Source: Bacillota bacterium (GTDB lineage: Bacteria; Bacillota; Clostridia; Lachnospirales; Lachnospiraceae). Taken from it: a DNA stretch of 11,798 bases. This document shows, in pieces, positions 1 to 7,500 of this stretch. Under the pieces are notes generated by a model. That model did no database searches. It was given only the letters and a program-made list of their open reading frames with translations, and was not told the origin of the DNA. The stretch covers positions 1-11,798 of the forward strand of contig JAEZLY010000170.1 of the NCBI GenBank assembly GCA_023414985.1. The letters run 5' to 3'. The position numbers were made by a program, and so were the translations under genes. The number at the start of each line of letters is the position of its first letter. Position 1 is the stretch's first letter.

Positions 1-321
1 CCACTGATTATGGCCGAATCAGCTGCTTACTATCGGAGAAATTTCATCAATGAGCTGGAACGCAATGGGATATCACCAAAAATCATTCTCGAAACAGATA
101 GTATTCAGGCAATAAAGAACTTAACGGAAAGCAGCCTTGGAGTCTGTGTTCTGCCCAAAACAGCTGCGGACGTTGAAATCAGGGAAGGAAAGCTGGTAAA
201 ACTGGATTATGTCTGTGATTATGATATCAGATCACAAATTATCTGGCACCGTGATAAATGGCTTTCCACTGGGATGAAGGAAATTATCCGTATAGCGGAA
301 ATGGTTATCAATACCTTTTGA
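1..321 (+). CDS. LysR-family transcriptional regulator, C-terminal part of effector domain (5' truncated)
   Basis: The frame is open from the first base, entering as P-L-I-M-A-E-S, and ends at TGA 319-321. About 106 residues are present. The pattern ETDSIQAIKNLTESSLGVCV, then LP, then EIREGKLVKLDY is the usual second half of a LysR substrate-binding domain: an alternation around 'the regulator sees S/A..I..LV..GLG...LP' followed by a 'G.L..L' strand. The DNA-binding helix-turn-helix would lie upstream, outside the window, so neither the regulated genes nor the ligand can be named. The ATG at base 10 is internal and should not be taken as the start. The gene converges with the minus-strand radical SAM gene, with only 50 bp between the two stop codons. 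Family assignment is fairly sure; function beyond 'regulator' is not. Confidence 0.8.
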   Translation, partial: PLIMAESAAYYRRNFINELERNGISPKIILETDSIQAIKNLTESSLGVCVLPKTAADVEIREGKLVKLDYVCDYDIRSQIIWHRDKWLSTGMKEIIRIAEMVINTF

Positions 322-337
322 TATTGATAAAACCATT
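300..337. terminator. Hairpin across the LysR stop codon, possible bidirectional terminator
   Basis: AATGGTTATCAATA (300-313) pairs with TATTGATAAAACCATT (322-337) around an 8-nt spacer, with two unpaired bases in the right arm. The stem overlaps the stop codon and lies between two convergent genes, where a shared terminator is expected. However, no clear T-tract follows on either strand, so intrinsic terminator activity is only a possibility. Confidence 0.4.
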
Positions 338-371
338 GTCCTAACTCAATAAAAGAACCATCATTCTTGCA

Positions 372-2111
372 TCAGCCTAATTCCAGGGTCATAGGACAGA
401 TATGTTCCGCGGGCACGATCCTCAGCTTCGGGTAATTCTTTCTTAATTCAAGGATATTCCTGCGGTTATGACCGATTACCTGGGATAAGTCCTTTGGATT
501 GCACAGAATGGTGATATCCGTACCTTTGTCCGGCAGAAAGCCCGGATCATACAGCATGGCTTTCATACGGTCCAGAAAGCAGGCACCTTCCACCAGCTGC
601 CGGAAGGAGGGATGAAAGGGACCATATAAGACTTCCTTACCTTCCGTAATCAGATCGGTCGGCTGAAGGCCCATTCGGATAACCGATATCCTGCTGTCCA
701 GAAATACCTGATACATTTCCTTTGTCCAGTCAACCGCCTCGTCTAAGGTTAGCGGATGATAGCTTCCCTTCTCACAAAGCTTCAGCAGCTCCGTATCTCT
801 GATGACAAGCGTTGGATAGATCCTTACAAAGTCCGGTTTTAAGAAAGCCGCGAGTTTTGCAGAGCGAACGGAACGTTCCTTCGTATCCTCCGGCAACCCC
901 ACCATCAATTGAATTCCCAGCTGAAACCCGTAGGCTTTGATCAAGCTCACTGCCTCATAGACATCCTTCAGCTGATGCCCGCGGTTTGCCGCCAGAAGCA
1001 CCTCATCAGCGAAGGATTGGACTCCTAACTCAATGGTATCGACTTCATAGCGCTTTAGTCTGTCCAGAACCTCAATAGAAATATAGTCCGGCCTGGTTGA
1101 AAGGCGGATCGCATGTATTCTGCCTGCTTTTTTATACCCAACTGCCAGCTTTAAATAATCCTCCTGAAGCTCTGCCTCAATCCCGGTAAAGCTTCCGCCA
1201 AAGAAGGCAAGTTCGATCCGAGTCCCTTCCTCCAGGGAGGAAGTATAGGTGTCTACCTGTCCGGATACCTCCTGAACAGTCATGGCTTCAACCTTTGCTG
1301 TAATCTTCCTCTGATTACAGAAGACACAATCATTGGGGCAGCCTTGATGGGAGATAAAGATGGGGATATTCACATGCTTTTGGTGGCAGGCGTCTATCCC
1401 GGCTGTATCCTTCCGATGCTCTAGAACAAGAACAGAACCGATATCTGTCAGAGGATAATCGGGATAATAAATCAGCTTTTTCTGTTCGCTTTCTATAAAT
1501 TCTTTTATTCTGAGGAAATCCGGGTGCTTCCTTAAGTCACCGTGAAAGACAATTGCATCCTCAAAGCTGGCGGAGGCACCACCAAGAAATCCATGGTCAT
1601 AGCCGTCCAACAGGACATTGCCCGGCTGGATCAACAGTACTTTTATATAGTCCTTCGCTGCCTCATAGATACCCCGGTCACTGGTGATGATACTATGATT
1701 GCTGACCACTACAGTCGAGCATTTTGTATATCCCTGTCTGACAGGAATCAGACATTTGTTGGTATAGGTACTGTGTTCCAGCAGAAGAGGAGCAGTATCT
1801 TTGAGCTTATGCATCAGGAATTTCGATGTGACGACTGCATTATAGGCTATATCCTCAGGATAGGAGGAGGTAAGCTCTGTATGTTCGGTAATATAAGGGA
1901 TGCCAAGCTCCGCCAATTGCCTGTATATGTCTTTATGAGCATTTTCATCTATGAGTAAGGTATCATCGACAGTTGATAATATAAGATCCGCATGGCTCTT
2001 AATCCTTGGATCGAATCTGTCGTCTCCGGGAATAAGGATGAAGGTACCCCGTTTCCTCATATCCTCTACAAACACCGGATTAGCTGTTTCAGATAAAAAA
2101 ATGATATTCAT
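372..2111 (-). CDS. DUF6873-like (GME-fold) domain fused to Elp3/YhcC-like radical SAM protein
   Basis: The protein has 579 residues in two parts. Residues 1-~235 resemble the DUF6873 GME-fold family, with conserved-looking stretches ITSDRGIYEAA (141-151), GFLGGAS (174-180), FHGDLRKHPDF (189-199) and LTDIG (221-225). Residues ~245-579 are a radical SAM domain: the cluster motif C258-x3-C262-x2-C265 (GCPNDCVFCNQ), FFGGSFTG (303-310) for SAM binding, STRPDYI (338-344), ELGVQSF (361-367) and QLMVGLPEDT (401-410). This is the Elp3/YhcC-like group, which reductively cleaves SAM; its members act on tRNA or have unknown substrates. I chose ATG 2109-2111 because an AAAGGAA ribosome site lies 10 nt upstream. 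An upstream in-frame TTG at 2162 has no such site and falls on the predicted -35. The C-terminus (FHPSFRQLVEGACF) matches the extension seen in clostridial relatives. It is probably cytoplasmic and transcribed alone. The substrate is unknown. Confidence 0.85.
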   Translation of the reverse strand: MNIIFLSETANPVFVEDMRKRGTFILIPGDDRFDPRIKSHADLILSTVDDTLLIDENAHKDIYRQLAELGIPYITEHTELTSSYPEDIAYNAVVTSKFLMHKLKDTAPLLLEHSTYTNKCLIPVRQGYTKCSTVVVSNHSIITSDRGIYEAAKDYIKVLLIQPGNVLLDGYDHGFLGGASASFEDAIVFHGDLRKHPDFLRIKEFIESEQKKLIYYPDYPLTDIGSVLVLEHRKDTAGIDACHQKHVNIPIFISHQGCPNDCVFCNQRKITAKVEAMTVQEVSGQVDTYTSSLEEGTRIELAFFGGSFTGIEAELQEDYLKLAVGYKKAGRIHAIRLSTRPDYISIEVLDRLKRYEVDTIELGVQSFADEVLLAANRGHQLKDVYEAVSLIKAYGFQLGIQLMVGLPEDTKERSVRSAKLAAFLKPDFVRIYPTLVIRDTELLKLCEKGSYHPLTLDEAVDWTKEMYQVFLDSRISVIRMGLQPTDLITEGKEVLYGPFHPSFRQLVEGACFLDRMKAMLYDPGFLPDKGTDITILCNPKDLSQVIGHNRRNILELRKNYPKLRIVPAEHICPMTLELG

Positions 2112-2133
2112 CGCTCTCGTTCCTTTCTGGTTT

Positions 2134-2162
2134 ATTGTAACACCGTAGGCTTTATTGTACAA
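2134..2162 (-). promoter_or_regulatory. Candidate sigma-A promoter of the radical SAM gene
   Basis: Reading the minus strand, TTGTAC (2162-2157), a 17-nt spacer and TACAAT (2139-2134) form a fair -35/-10 pair. Transcription would begin near 2127, only slightly upstream of the ribosome site. That gives a very short leader and is the weak point of the call. A second TATAAT on the minus strand (2242-2237) lacks a good -35. Confidence 0.45.
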
Positions 2163-2327
2163 CTTATAGTTGAGCCATAGGGAGCGGCCTCGCTTCCGGA
2201 GAAAGGACTATTTCTAAAGAATTGATTAATTACAAAATTATATGGAAAAATACATAAATAGAAACATAAAGTTAACAATACTTACCAAGTAAATTAATAT
2301 TATCGTAAGGAATAATAAAAAGGGGTA

Positions 2328-2336
2328 TGTTATAAT
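2328..2336 (+). promoter_or_regulatory. Extended -10 promoter of the deacetylase gene
   Basis: TGTTATAAT fits the extended -10 form (TG-n-TATAAT) exactly, and no TTGACA-like -35 is seen at the right distance, as is common for this class. It leaves a leader of about 70 nt before ATG 2413. The promoter sits between 7-bp inverted repeats ACTTACC (2280-2286) and GGTAAGT (2342-2348), which could be chance or an operator. The remainder of the 301-bp divergent gap (2112-2412) is AT-rich and shows no gene. Confidence 0.55.
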
Positions 2337-2412
2337 AATACGGTAAGTGGCAGACATATTTAGACATAATAGGAAGAGATAATCATCTCTGATATGAAAT
2401 GAGAGGTTCATA

Positions 2413-3891
2413 ATGATAAGGCGAAACCAGAATCCTAAAAAACAGGGGCCAAATAAGTCAAAACGGCTGATAACGACAATTGCAATGGAAGTTGTGATAC
2501 TGCTGGCACTGTTTGGAATATATCGTTGGTATGTTACCATGAAGGCGGACGAAGGTCCGGATACAAAAGCAGAAGCTCAACAGGATACGAAAGCTTCGGA
2601 TCACACAAAGAAACCCGGAGATGTGACTCCGGGAACAGACGCTATCAAGGAAGAGAACCGTGAGGACACGCTGACACCCGAGGAACAGGCGGCTTTAGAA
2701 CAACAGAAAAAACTTCAGCAGGAAGTGAAAGACAGGGAAGATCTGATTGGTAGGGCTGACCGTCTTGCACTCGGCTATCAATATGACGAAGCGGTAGAGC
2801 TCCTAAAGGCATATAAAGGGCCGGAAGGGGATTATTCGGTATATCCTGTTCTGACAGAGGCCGTCAATCGGTTGGAGAAGGAGAAGAGCGAGCTGGTGTT
2901 GTATGGAGGCTCTTATGAGTCCATTACCCAGATCAATCATATCTTTTTCCACTCCTTAGTGGCAGATCCCAAGAAAGCCTTTGACGGAGACGGCAGATCC
3001 AAGGGCTATAATATGTATATGGCTACCATCAAGGAATTTAATAAGATAATCGAAAAGCTTTATGCAGATGGTTATGTTCTGGTTAATATGTCGGATCTGA
3101 CGAAAAGGATAAAAAATGAGGACGGTTCAAGCTATGAAGCAGCTGAGCTCTATCTGAGAAATGGGAAGAAACCCTTTGTTCTGTCCATTGATGATGTCAG
3201 TTATTACGCATATATGGACGGAGACGGTTTTGCAAATAGAATTATTATTGACGGAAATGGAAAGTCAGCCTGTGAGATGAAAACGGCGGATGGTACCATT
3301 ACCACAGGTGACTATGATATCGTTCCTATCCTGGATAGGTTTGTCGAGGAGCATCCGGATTTTTCCTACCGAGGTGCGAAGGGACTGATTGCATTGACCG
3401 GTTATGAAGGTATTCTCGGTTACCGTACCAATGACAAGAAGTCACCCACCTATAAGGCGGACAGAAAGACTGCAAAACAGGTTGCTGATGCCCTGAAAGC
3501 GGAAGGGTGGGAATTTGGTTCCCACAGCTGGGGGCATAAGAATATGCAGACGGAGTCTCTGGAGTTGTTGAAACGGGATACAAAAAGGTGGATGGATGAG
3601 GTGGAGCCACTGATTGGTAAGACGGATGTCTATGTATTCCCGTTCGGATCGGATATCGAGCATACGGTCGGACTGTATACCAGTGATAAATATCATTTTC
3701 TGAAGCAGCAGGGCTTTACTGTCTTCCTAAATGTGTATTCCAAGCCCTGGATGCAGATCAGAAAGGATTACGTCCGGATGGGCCGCCGGCCGATCGACGG
3801 GCAGGCGATGCTGCAATTTCCGGAACGCTTGAAGGACTTATTCAATCCGGCGGAGGTAATTGACCCGGACCGACCGCCGCAGAACTGGTAG
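2413..3891 (+). CDS. Membrane-anchored polysaccharide deacetylase-like (NodB fold) protein
   Basis: The protein has 492 residues. A basic N-terminus is followed by one hydrophobic segment (~19-38, ending in tryptophan and tyrosine) that acts as a signal anchor. A charged, low-complexity linker (~42-85), a helical or coiled-coil segment (~86-160) and a NodB-like carbohydrate esterase domain (~165-480) follow, so the catalytic part should lie outside the membrane. Visible NodB motifs are LSIDDVSYY (257-265, aspartates 260/261), GSHSWGH (369-375, metal histidines 371 and 375) and FPFG (409-412). Such enzymes remove acetyl groups from N-acetylated sugars of peptidoglycan or other glycans. The family's usual arginine before the P-x-G motif is absent and the later motifs are hard to find, so activity is likely but the substrate is not known. 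The ATG at 2413 is preceded by GAGAGG with 6 nt spacing. It is probably transcribed alone, and the stop codon touches the long palindrome. Confidence 0.82.
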   Translation: MIRRNQNPKKQGPNKSKRLITTIAMEVVILLALFGIYRWYVTMKADEGPDTKAEAQQDTKASDHTKKPGDVTPGTDAIKEENREDTLTPEEQAALEQQKKLQQEVKDREDLIGRADRLALGYQYDEAVELLKAYKGPEGDYSVYPVLTEAVNRLEKEKSELVLYGGSYESITQINHIFFHSLVADPKKAFDGDGRSKGYNMYMATIKEFNKIIEKLYADGYVLVNMSDLTKRIKNEDGSSYEAAELYLRNGKKPFVLSIDDVSYYAYMDGDGFANRIIIDGNGKSACEMKTADGTITTGDYDIVPILDRFVEEHPDFSYRGAKGLIALTGYEGILGYRTNDKKSPTYKADRKTAKQVADALKAEGWEFGSHSWGHKNMQTESLELLKRDTKRWMDEVEPLIGKTDVYVFPFGSDIEHTVGLYTSDKYHFLKQQGFTVFLNVYSKPWMQIRKDYVRMGRRPIDGQAMLQFPERLKDLFNPAEVIDPDRPPQNW

Positions 3892-4286
3892 GCGGATCGT
3901 TGAGCCGTTGCATTTTAGTAATTTATGATTTTGCTGAATAATCTATTTTATTCGAGTTTTTACTACGACGCTCGTACCAGAGGCTGTTGTATAATGTGAT
4001 TATCATTCAGGTAAGAATAGCAGGCACCCCTCACACACAGGTTGTCGGACATCCCGCCGATATGGTATGTCATAATCGAACATAAATGTTCGCTTCTGCC
4101 ATACAATATCAGCAAGCTGTCCGTCAAACAGTGCATTATGGGGTGCCTGCTATTCTTACCTGAATTGATCAATCATTTCGCAACAGCCTCTGACAGGTAC
4201 ACGACTCTGCAGTAAAAACTCTCAAAAGACATATTGCTCCGGCAAAATCATGAATGAATGAGCCACAACGGCTGACGGATGCCGCC
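3891..4286. repeat. ~396-bp imperfect palindrome (fold-back element or long-hairpin RNA)
   Basis: The left arm (3891-4083) and the reverse complement of the right arm (4086-4286) align over their whole length with few gaps. Perfect blocks from the outside in are: GGCGG (3891-3895 with 4282-4286), AGCCGTTG (3903-3910 / 4266-4273), ATGATTTTGC (3925-3934 / 4242-4251), GAGTTTTTACT (3954-3964 / 4211-4221), AGAGGCTGTTG (3979-3989 / 4181-4191), a 26-bp run (4005-4030 / 4140-4165), and CGAACAT (4077-4083 / 4086-4092) at the 2-nt tip. Diverged stretches between blocks keep nearly equal lengths on both sides. It encodes no convincing protein. It starts at the stop codon of the deacetylase gene and ends ~155 bp before the dnaE promoter. 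It could be a MITE-like fold-back element, an old inverted duplication, or a structured RNA; no transposase is present. Confidence 0.85.
3979..4191. mobile_element. Possible inner MITE with AGAGGCTGTTG terminal inverted repeats
   Basis: Within the larger palindrome, AGAGGCTGTTG at 3979-3989 is repeated inverted at 4181-4191, giving a ~213-bp unit with subterminal 26-bp perfect arms. Ends of the GAGGCTGTTG type remind me of IS1182-like insertion sequences, but this is recollection and cannot be confirmed here. No clear target duplication is visible: the flanks (GTACC on the left, GGTAC on the right) are themselves inverted. That would fit insertion into a pre-existing hairpin, or simply one continuous fold-back. 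Confidence 0.35.
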
Positions 4287-4441
4287 AGGACGTGGGAAAA
4301 CCGTTATATTAGCAAGTTTTTAGGATTGTCTCAGGTTATCACTGGTATTTTTAGATGAAGGTTATTATTAGGAGAAGTGTTTGGCATAGATTGAGGGTAT
4401 GATTATAAAGAATAAGTGGTTACTGATCGATGCACGTCTTA
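4287..4441. other. Intergenic stretch without recognised features
   Basis: Between the palindrome and the dnaE promoter the sequence is AT-rich. There is a short T-run at 4317-4321 without a good adjacent stem. A nested CCAC/CGGC stem at 4263-4295 straddles the palindrome edge. I see no gene, RNA or clear regulatory site here. Confidence 0.5.
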
Positions 4442-4470
4442 TTGACAAGTATTTGCGAGTAGAATATGAT
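4442..4470 (+). promoter_or_regulatory. Consensus sigma-A promoter for dnaE-pfkA
   Basis: TTGACA (4442-4447), a 17-nt spacer and TATGAT (4465-4470) form a near-perfect housekeeping promoter. Transcription should start near 4477, giving a leader of about 117 nt before dnaE. Within the leader, ATGCC-TTCG-GGTAT (4528-4541) forms a small stem on a stable UUCG tetraloop. I see no riboswitch-like structure. Confidence 0.75.
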
Positions 4471-4580
4471 ATTTATTGTAGTAGTTTTATTATTACGTAA
4501 CGTGATTTTGTTATTTGATAGATAGGAATGCCTTCGGGTATGACATAGATTGGACTTTCGTTCGTCTATACTTGGAAGGA

Positions 4581-4587
4581 AAGGAGG
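4581..4587 (+). promoter_or_regulatory. Strong ribosome binding site of dnaE
   Basis: AAGGAGG lies 6 nt before ATG 4594 and fixes the start. It excludes the upstream alternative frame opening at 4515. Confidence 0.85.
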
Positions 4588-4593
4588 CAGAAT

Positions 4594-7500
4594 ATGAATT
4601 TTACGCATTTACATGTACATACGGAATACAGCCTGCTGGACGGCTCCGGCAAGATCAAGGAAATGGTGGCGCGTGCCAAGGAGCTGGGAATGGATAGTCT
4701 TGCGATTACTGACCATGGCGTCATGTATGGCGTCATCGATTTTTATAAAGCCTGTATGCTGGAAGGTATTAAACCGATTATCGGATGTGAGGTCTATGTG
4801 GCCCCGAATTCCAGATTTGACCGTGAGGTTGGAGCCTCCGAGGAGCGTTATCATCACCTGGTATTGCTTGCAGAGAATAATACCGGATACCAGAATCTGA
4901 TAAAGATCGTCTCCAGAGGTTTTCTGGAGGGCTTTTATTATAAACCGAGAATTGATTATGAGGTATTACAGCAATACAGCGAGGGAATCATCGCCTTGAG
5001 TGCCTGCCTGGCCGGAGAGGTTGCCACGAATATCCGGAGGGGATTCTATGCAGAGGCAAAGGCAGCTGCGTTAAAGTTACAGAGTATCTTCGGGGAGGAT
5101 CATTTCTTCCTGGAGCTGCAGGATCACGGAATGCAGGAGCAGAAGACGGTGAATCAGGGCTTGCTGCGTTTATCCCAGGATACCGGGATAAAGCTGGTTG
5201 CGACCAATGATGTCCATTATACCTTTGCGGAGGATGCGGATCCCCATGATATCCTGCTTTGTATCCAGACCCAGAAGAAAGTATCCGATGAGAACCGGAT
5301 GCGTTATGAGGGGGGTCAGTATTATCTCAAATCTCCTGAGGAGATGCTGGAGCTCTTCCCCTATGCGAAGGAAGCGCTGCAGAATACTTATGATATTGCG
5401 AGTCGTTGTAATGTTACGATTACCTTCGGAGAATATAAGCTGCCGGTCTATCCGGTTCCGGCTCCTTTCACTGCCTTTGAATATCTGACAAAGCTTTGTG
5501 AGGAAGGACTGGAGGAGCGGTATCAGCCGGTAACTCAGGAGTTGAAAGAGCGTTTGGTTTATGAACTGGATACCATCCGTAATATGGGCTTTGTAGACTA
5601 TTTCCTGATAACCTGGGATTTTATCAAATATGCCAGAGACAACAACATCAGCGTTGGACCCGGACGAGGCAGTGCCGCAGGTTCGATCGTATCCTATTCC
5701 CTACATATCACGGATATCGACCCGATCAAATATAATCTGCTGTTCGAGCGTTTCTTAAATCCGGAGCGTCTGACCATGCCCGATATCGATATTGACTTCT
5801 GCTTCGAGCGAAGACAGGAGGTCATCGAATACGTAACCGCCAAATACGGTAAGGATAAGGTGGTGCAGATCGTAACCTTCGGAACGATGGCTGCGAGAGC
5901 GGTGATCCGGGATGTGGGACGAGCATTGGATCTGCCCTACGCCCAGGTGGATACGGTTGCCAAGATGATACCCACTGAACTTGGTATTACGATTGAGAAA
6001 GCATTGGCTGCCAATAAAGATCTGAACCAGCTTTATGAGACCAATAGTGAGGTAAAATACTTAATCGACATGTCTAAAAGACTGGAAGGTCTTCCGAGAC
6101 ATACCTCAATGCACGCTGCAGGTGTCGTCATCGGTAAGGAAAGTCTCGATGAATATGTGCCGCTTTCCCGTTCCTCCGATGATTCCGTCACAACCCAATT
6201 CACGATGACAACCTTGGAAGAGCTTGGACTTTTAAAGATGGACTTCCTTGGATTACGTACTCTTACCGTAATACAGAATGCAGAGGCATTGATCAATAAA
6301 CGTAATAAGAGTACAGGTACGAATGAATTCGACATCAAAAAGATAGATTATAATGATCAGAAGGTATATGATCTGATTTCCTCCGCCAAGACAGAGGGTA
6401 TCTTCCAGTTGGAAAGTGCGGGAATGAAGAGCTTCATGAAGGACTTGAAGCCCCGGAACTTAGAGGATATCATAGCGGGAATTGCTTTATACCGTCCGGG
6501 CCCGATGGAATTCATCCCTAAGTATGTCAAGGGAAAGAACGAGGCTGGGCATATCGCCTATGAATGTCCTCAGCTGGAGCCGATCCTTTCTCCGACCTAT
6601 GGCTGTATCGTATATCAGGAGCAGGTTATGCAGATTGTACGTGATCTGGCCGGTTACAGCTATGGACGAAGTGATCTTGTACGGCGTGCCATGTCCAAGA
6701 AGAAGGAATCCGTGATGATCAAGGAGCGGAAAGCCTTTGTCTACGGTAATGAAGAGGAGGGTGTTCCGGGCTGTATCAAAAACGGTATTCCTGAAGCCGT
6801 CGCCAACCATATCTATGATGAGATGATGGATTTTGCGAAATACGCCTTCAACAAGTCCCATGCAGCTGCTTATGCCGTCGTATCCTATGAGACAGCTTAC
6901 TTAAAATGTTATTATCCGGTGGAGTTCATGGCAGCGCTCATGACCTCCGTCATTGAAAATCCGGGCAAAGTCTCGGAGTATATCTATACCTGCAGACAGA
7001 TGTGGATTGAGATTCTTCCTCCCGATATCAATGAAGGGGATGCTGTATTTACCGTGAAGGACGGCGCAATCCGCTATGCATTATCCGCAATCAAAGGGGT
7101 CGGCAAGCCTGTGATAGATGCGATTGTAGCAGAAAGAGAAGAAAATGGGGCGTTTCAGAGTCTGAAGGATTTTGCAACACGCCTGTCCGGCAAGGAAGTA
7201 AATAAGAGAACCATCGAAAGCTTCATCAAAGCCGGTGTATTCTCTAATCTTCACCCGAATCGCAGACAGCTGATGATGAATTATGTACAGATCCTCGATG
7301 ACATTGCGGCGGACAAGAAGAAATCCCTGACCGGACAGATGACCCTGTTCGATTTTGCGGAAGAAGAGGATAAGAACGACTATGAAATGGCAATGCCGGA
7401 GATTGCAGAATACAATAAGGAGCAGCTGCTGGCATTTGAGAAAGAGGTGCTCGGAATCTATGTCAGCGGGCATCCGCTGGAGGAATACGAGCTTCGGATC

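Noticed and set aside
2112..2162. Upstream TTG start for the radical SAM gene, adding 17 residues
   Set aside because: No ribosome site precedes it, it coincides with the predicted -35 box, and the internal ATG has a good site.
2238..2540. A 100-codon hydrophobic open frame on the minus strand
   Set aside because: It overlaps the start of the deacetylase gene antisense. Its hydrophobicity comes from AT-rich intergenic DNA and the antisense of coding sequence.
3963..4172. A 69-codon open frame on the minus strand inside the long palindrome
   Set aside because: It lies wholly within the inverted repeat, its composition is dictated by the pairing, no ribosome site was noted and it resembles no known protein.
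3891..4286. CRISPR array, retron or group II intron as an explanation of the repeat region
   Set aside because: There is a single inverted pair with no spaced direct repeats, no reverse transcriptase or cas gene, and no intron domain V-like hairpin that I can recognise.
4399..4500. A 33-codon open frame (MIIKNKWLLIDARL...) upstream of dnaE
   Set aside because: The only purine-rich stretch (GAGGG) sits too close to the ATG, and the frame runs through the consensus dnaE promoter.
4515..4697. An open frame overlapping the dnaE start region
   Set aside because: It is out of frame with dnaE, lacks a ribosome site, and is excluded by the AAGGAGG before ATG 4594.
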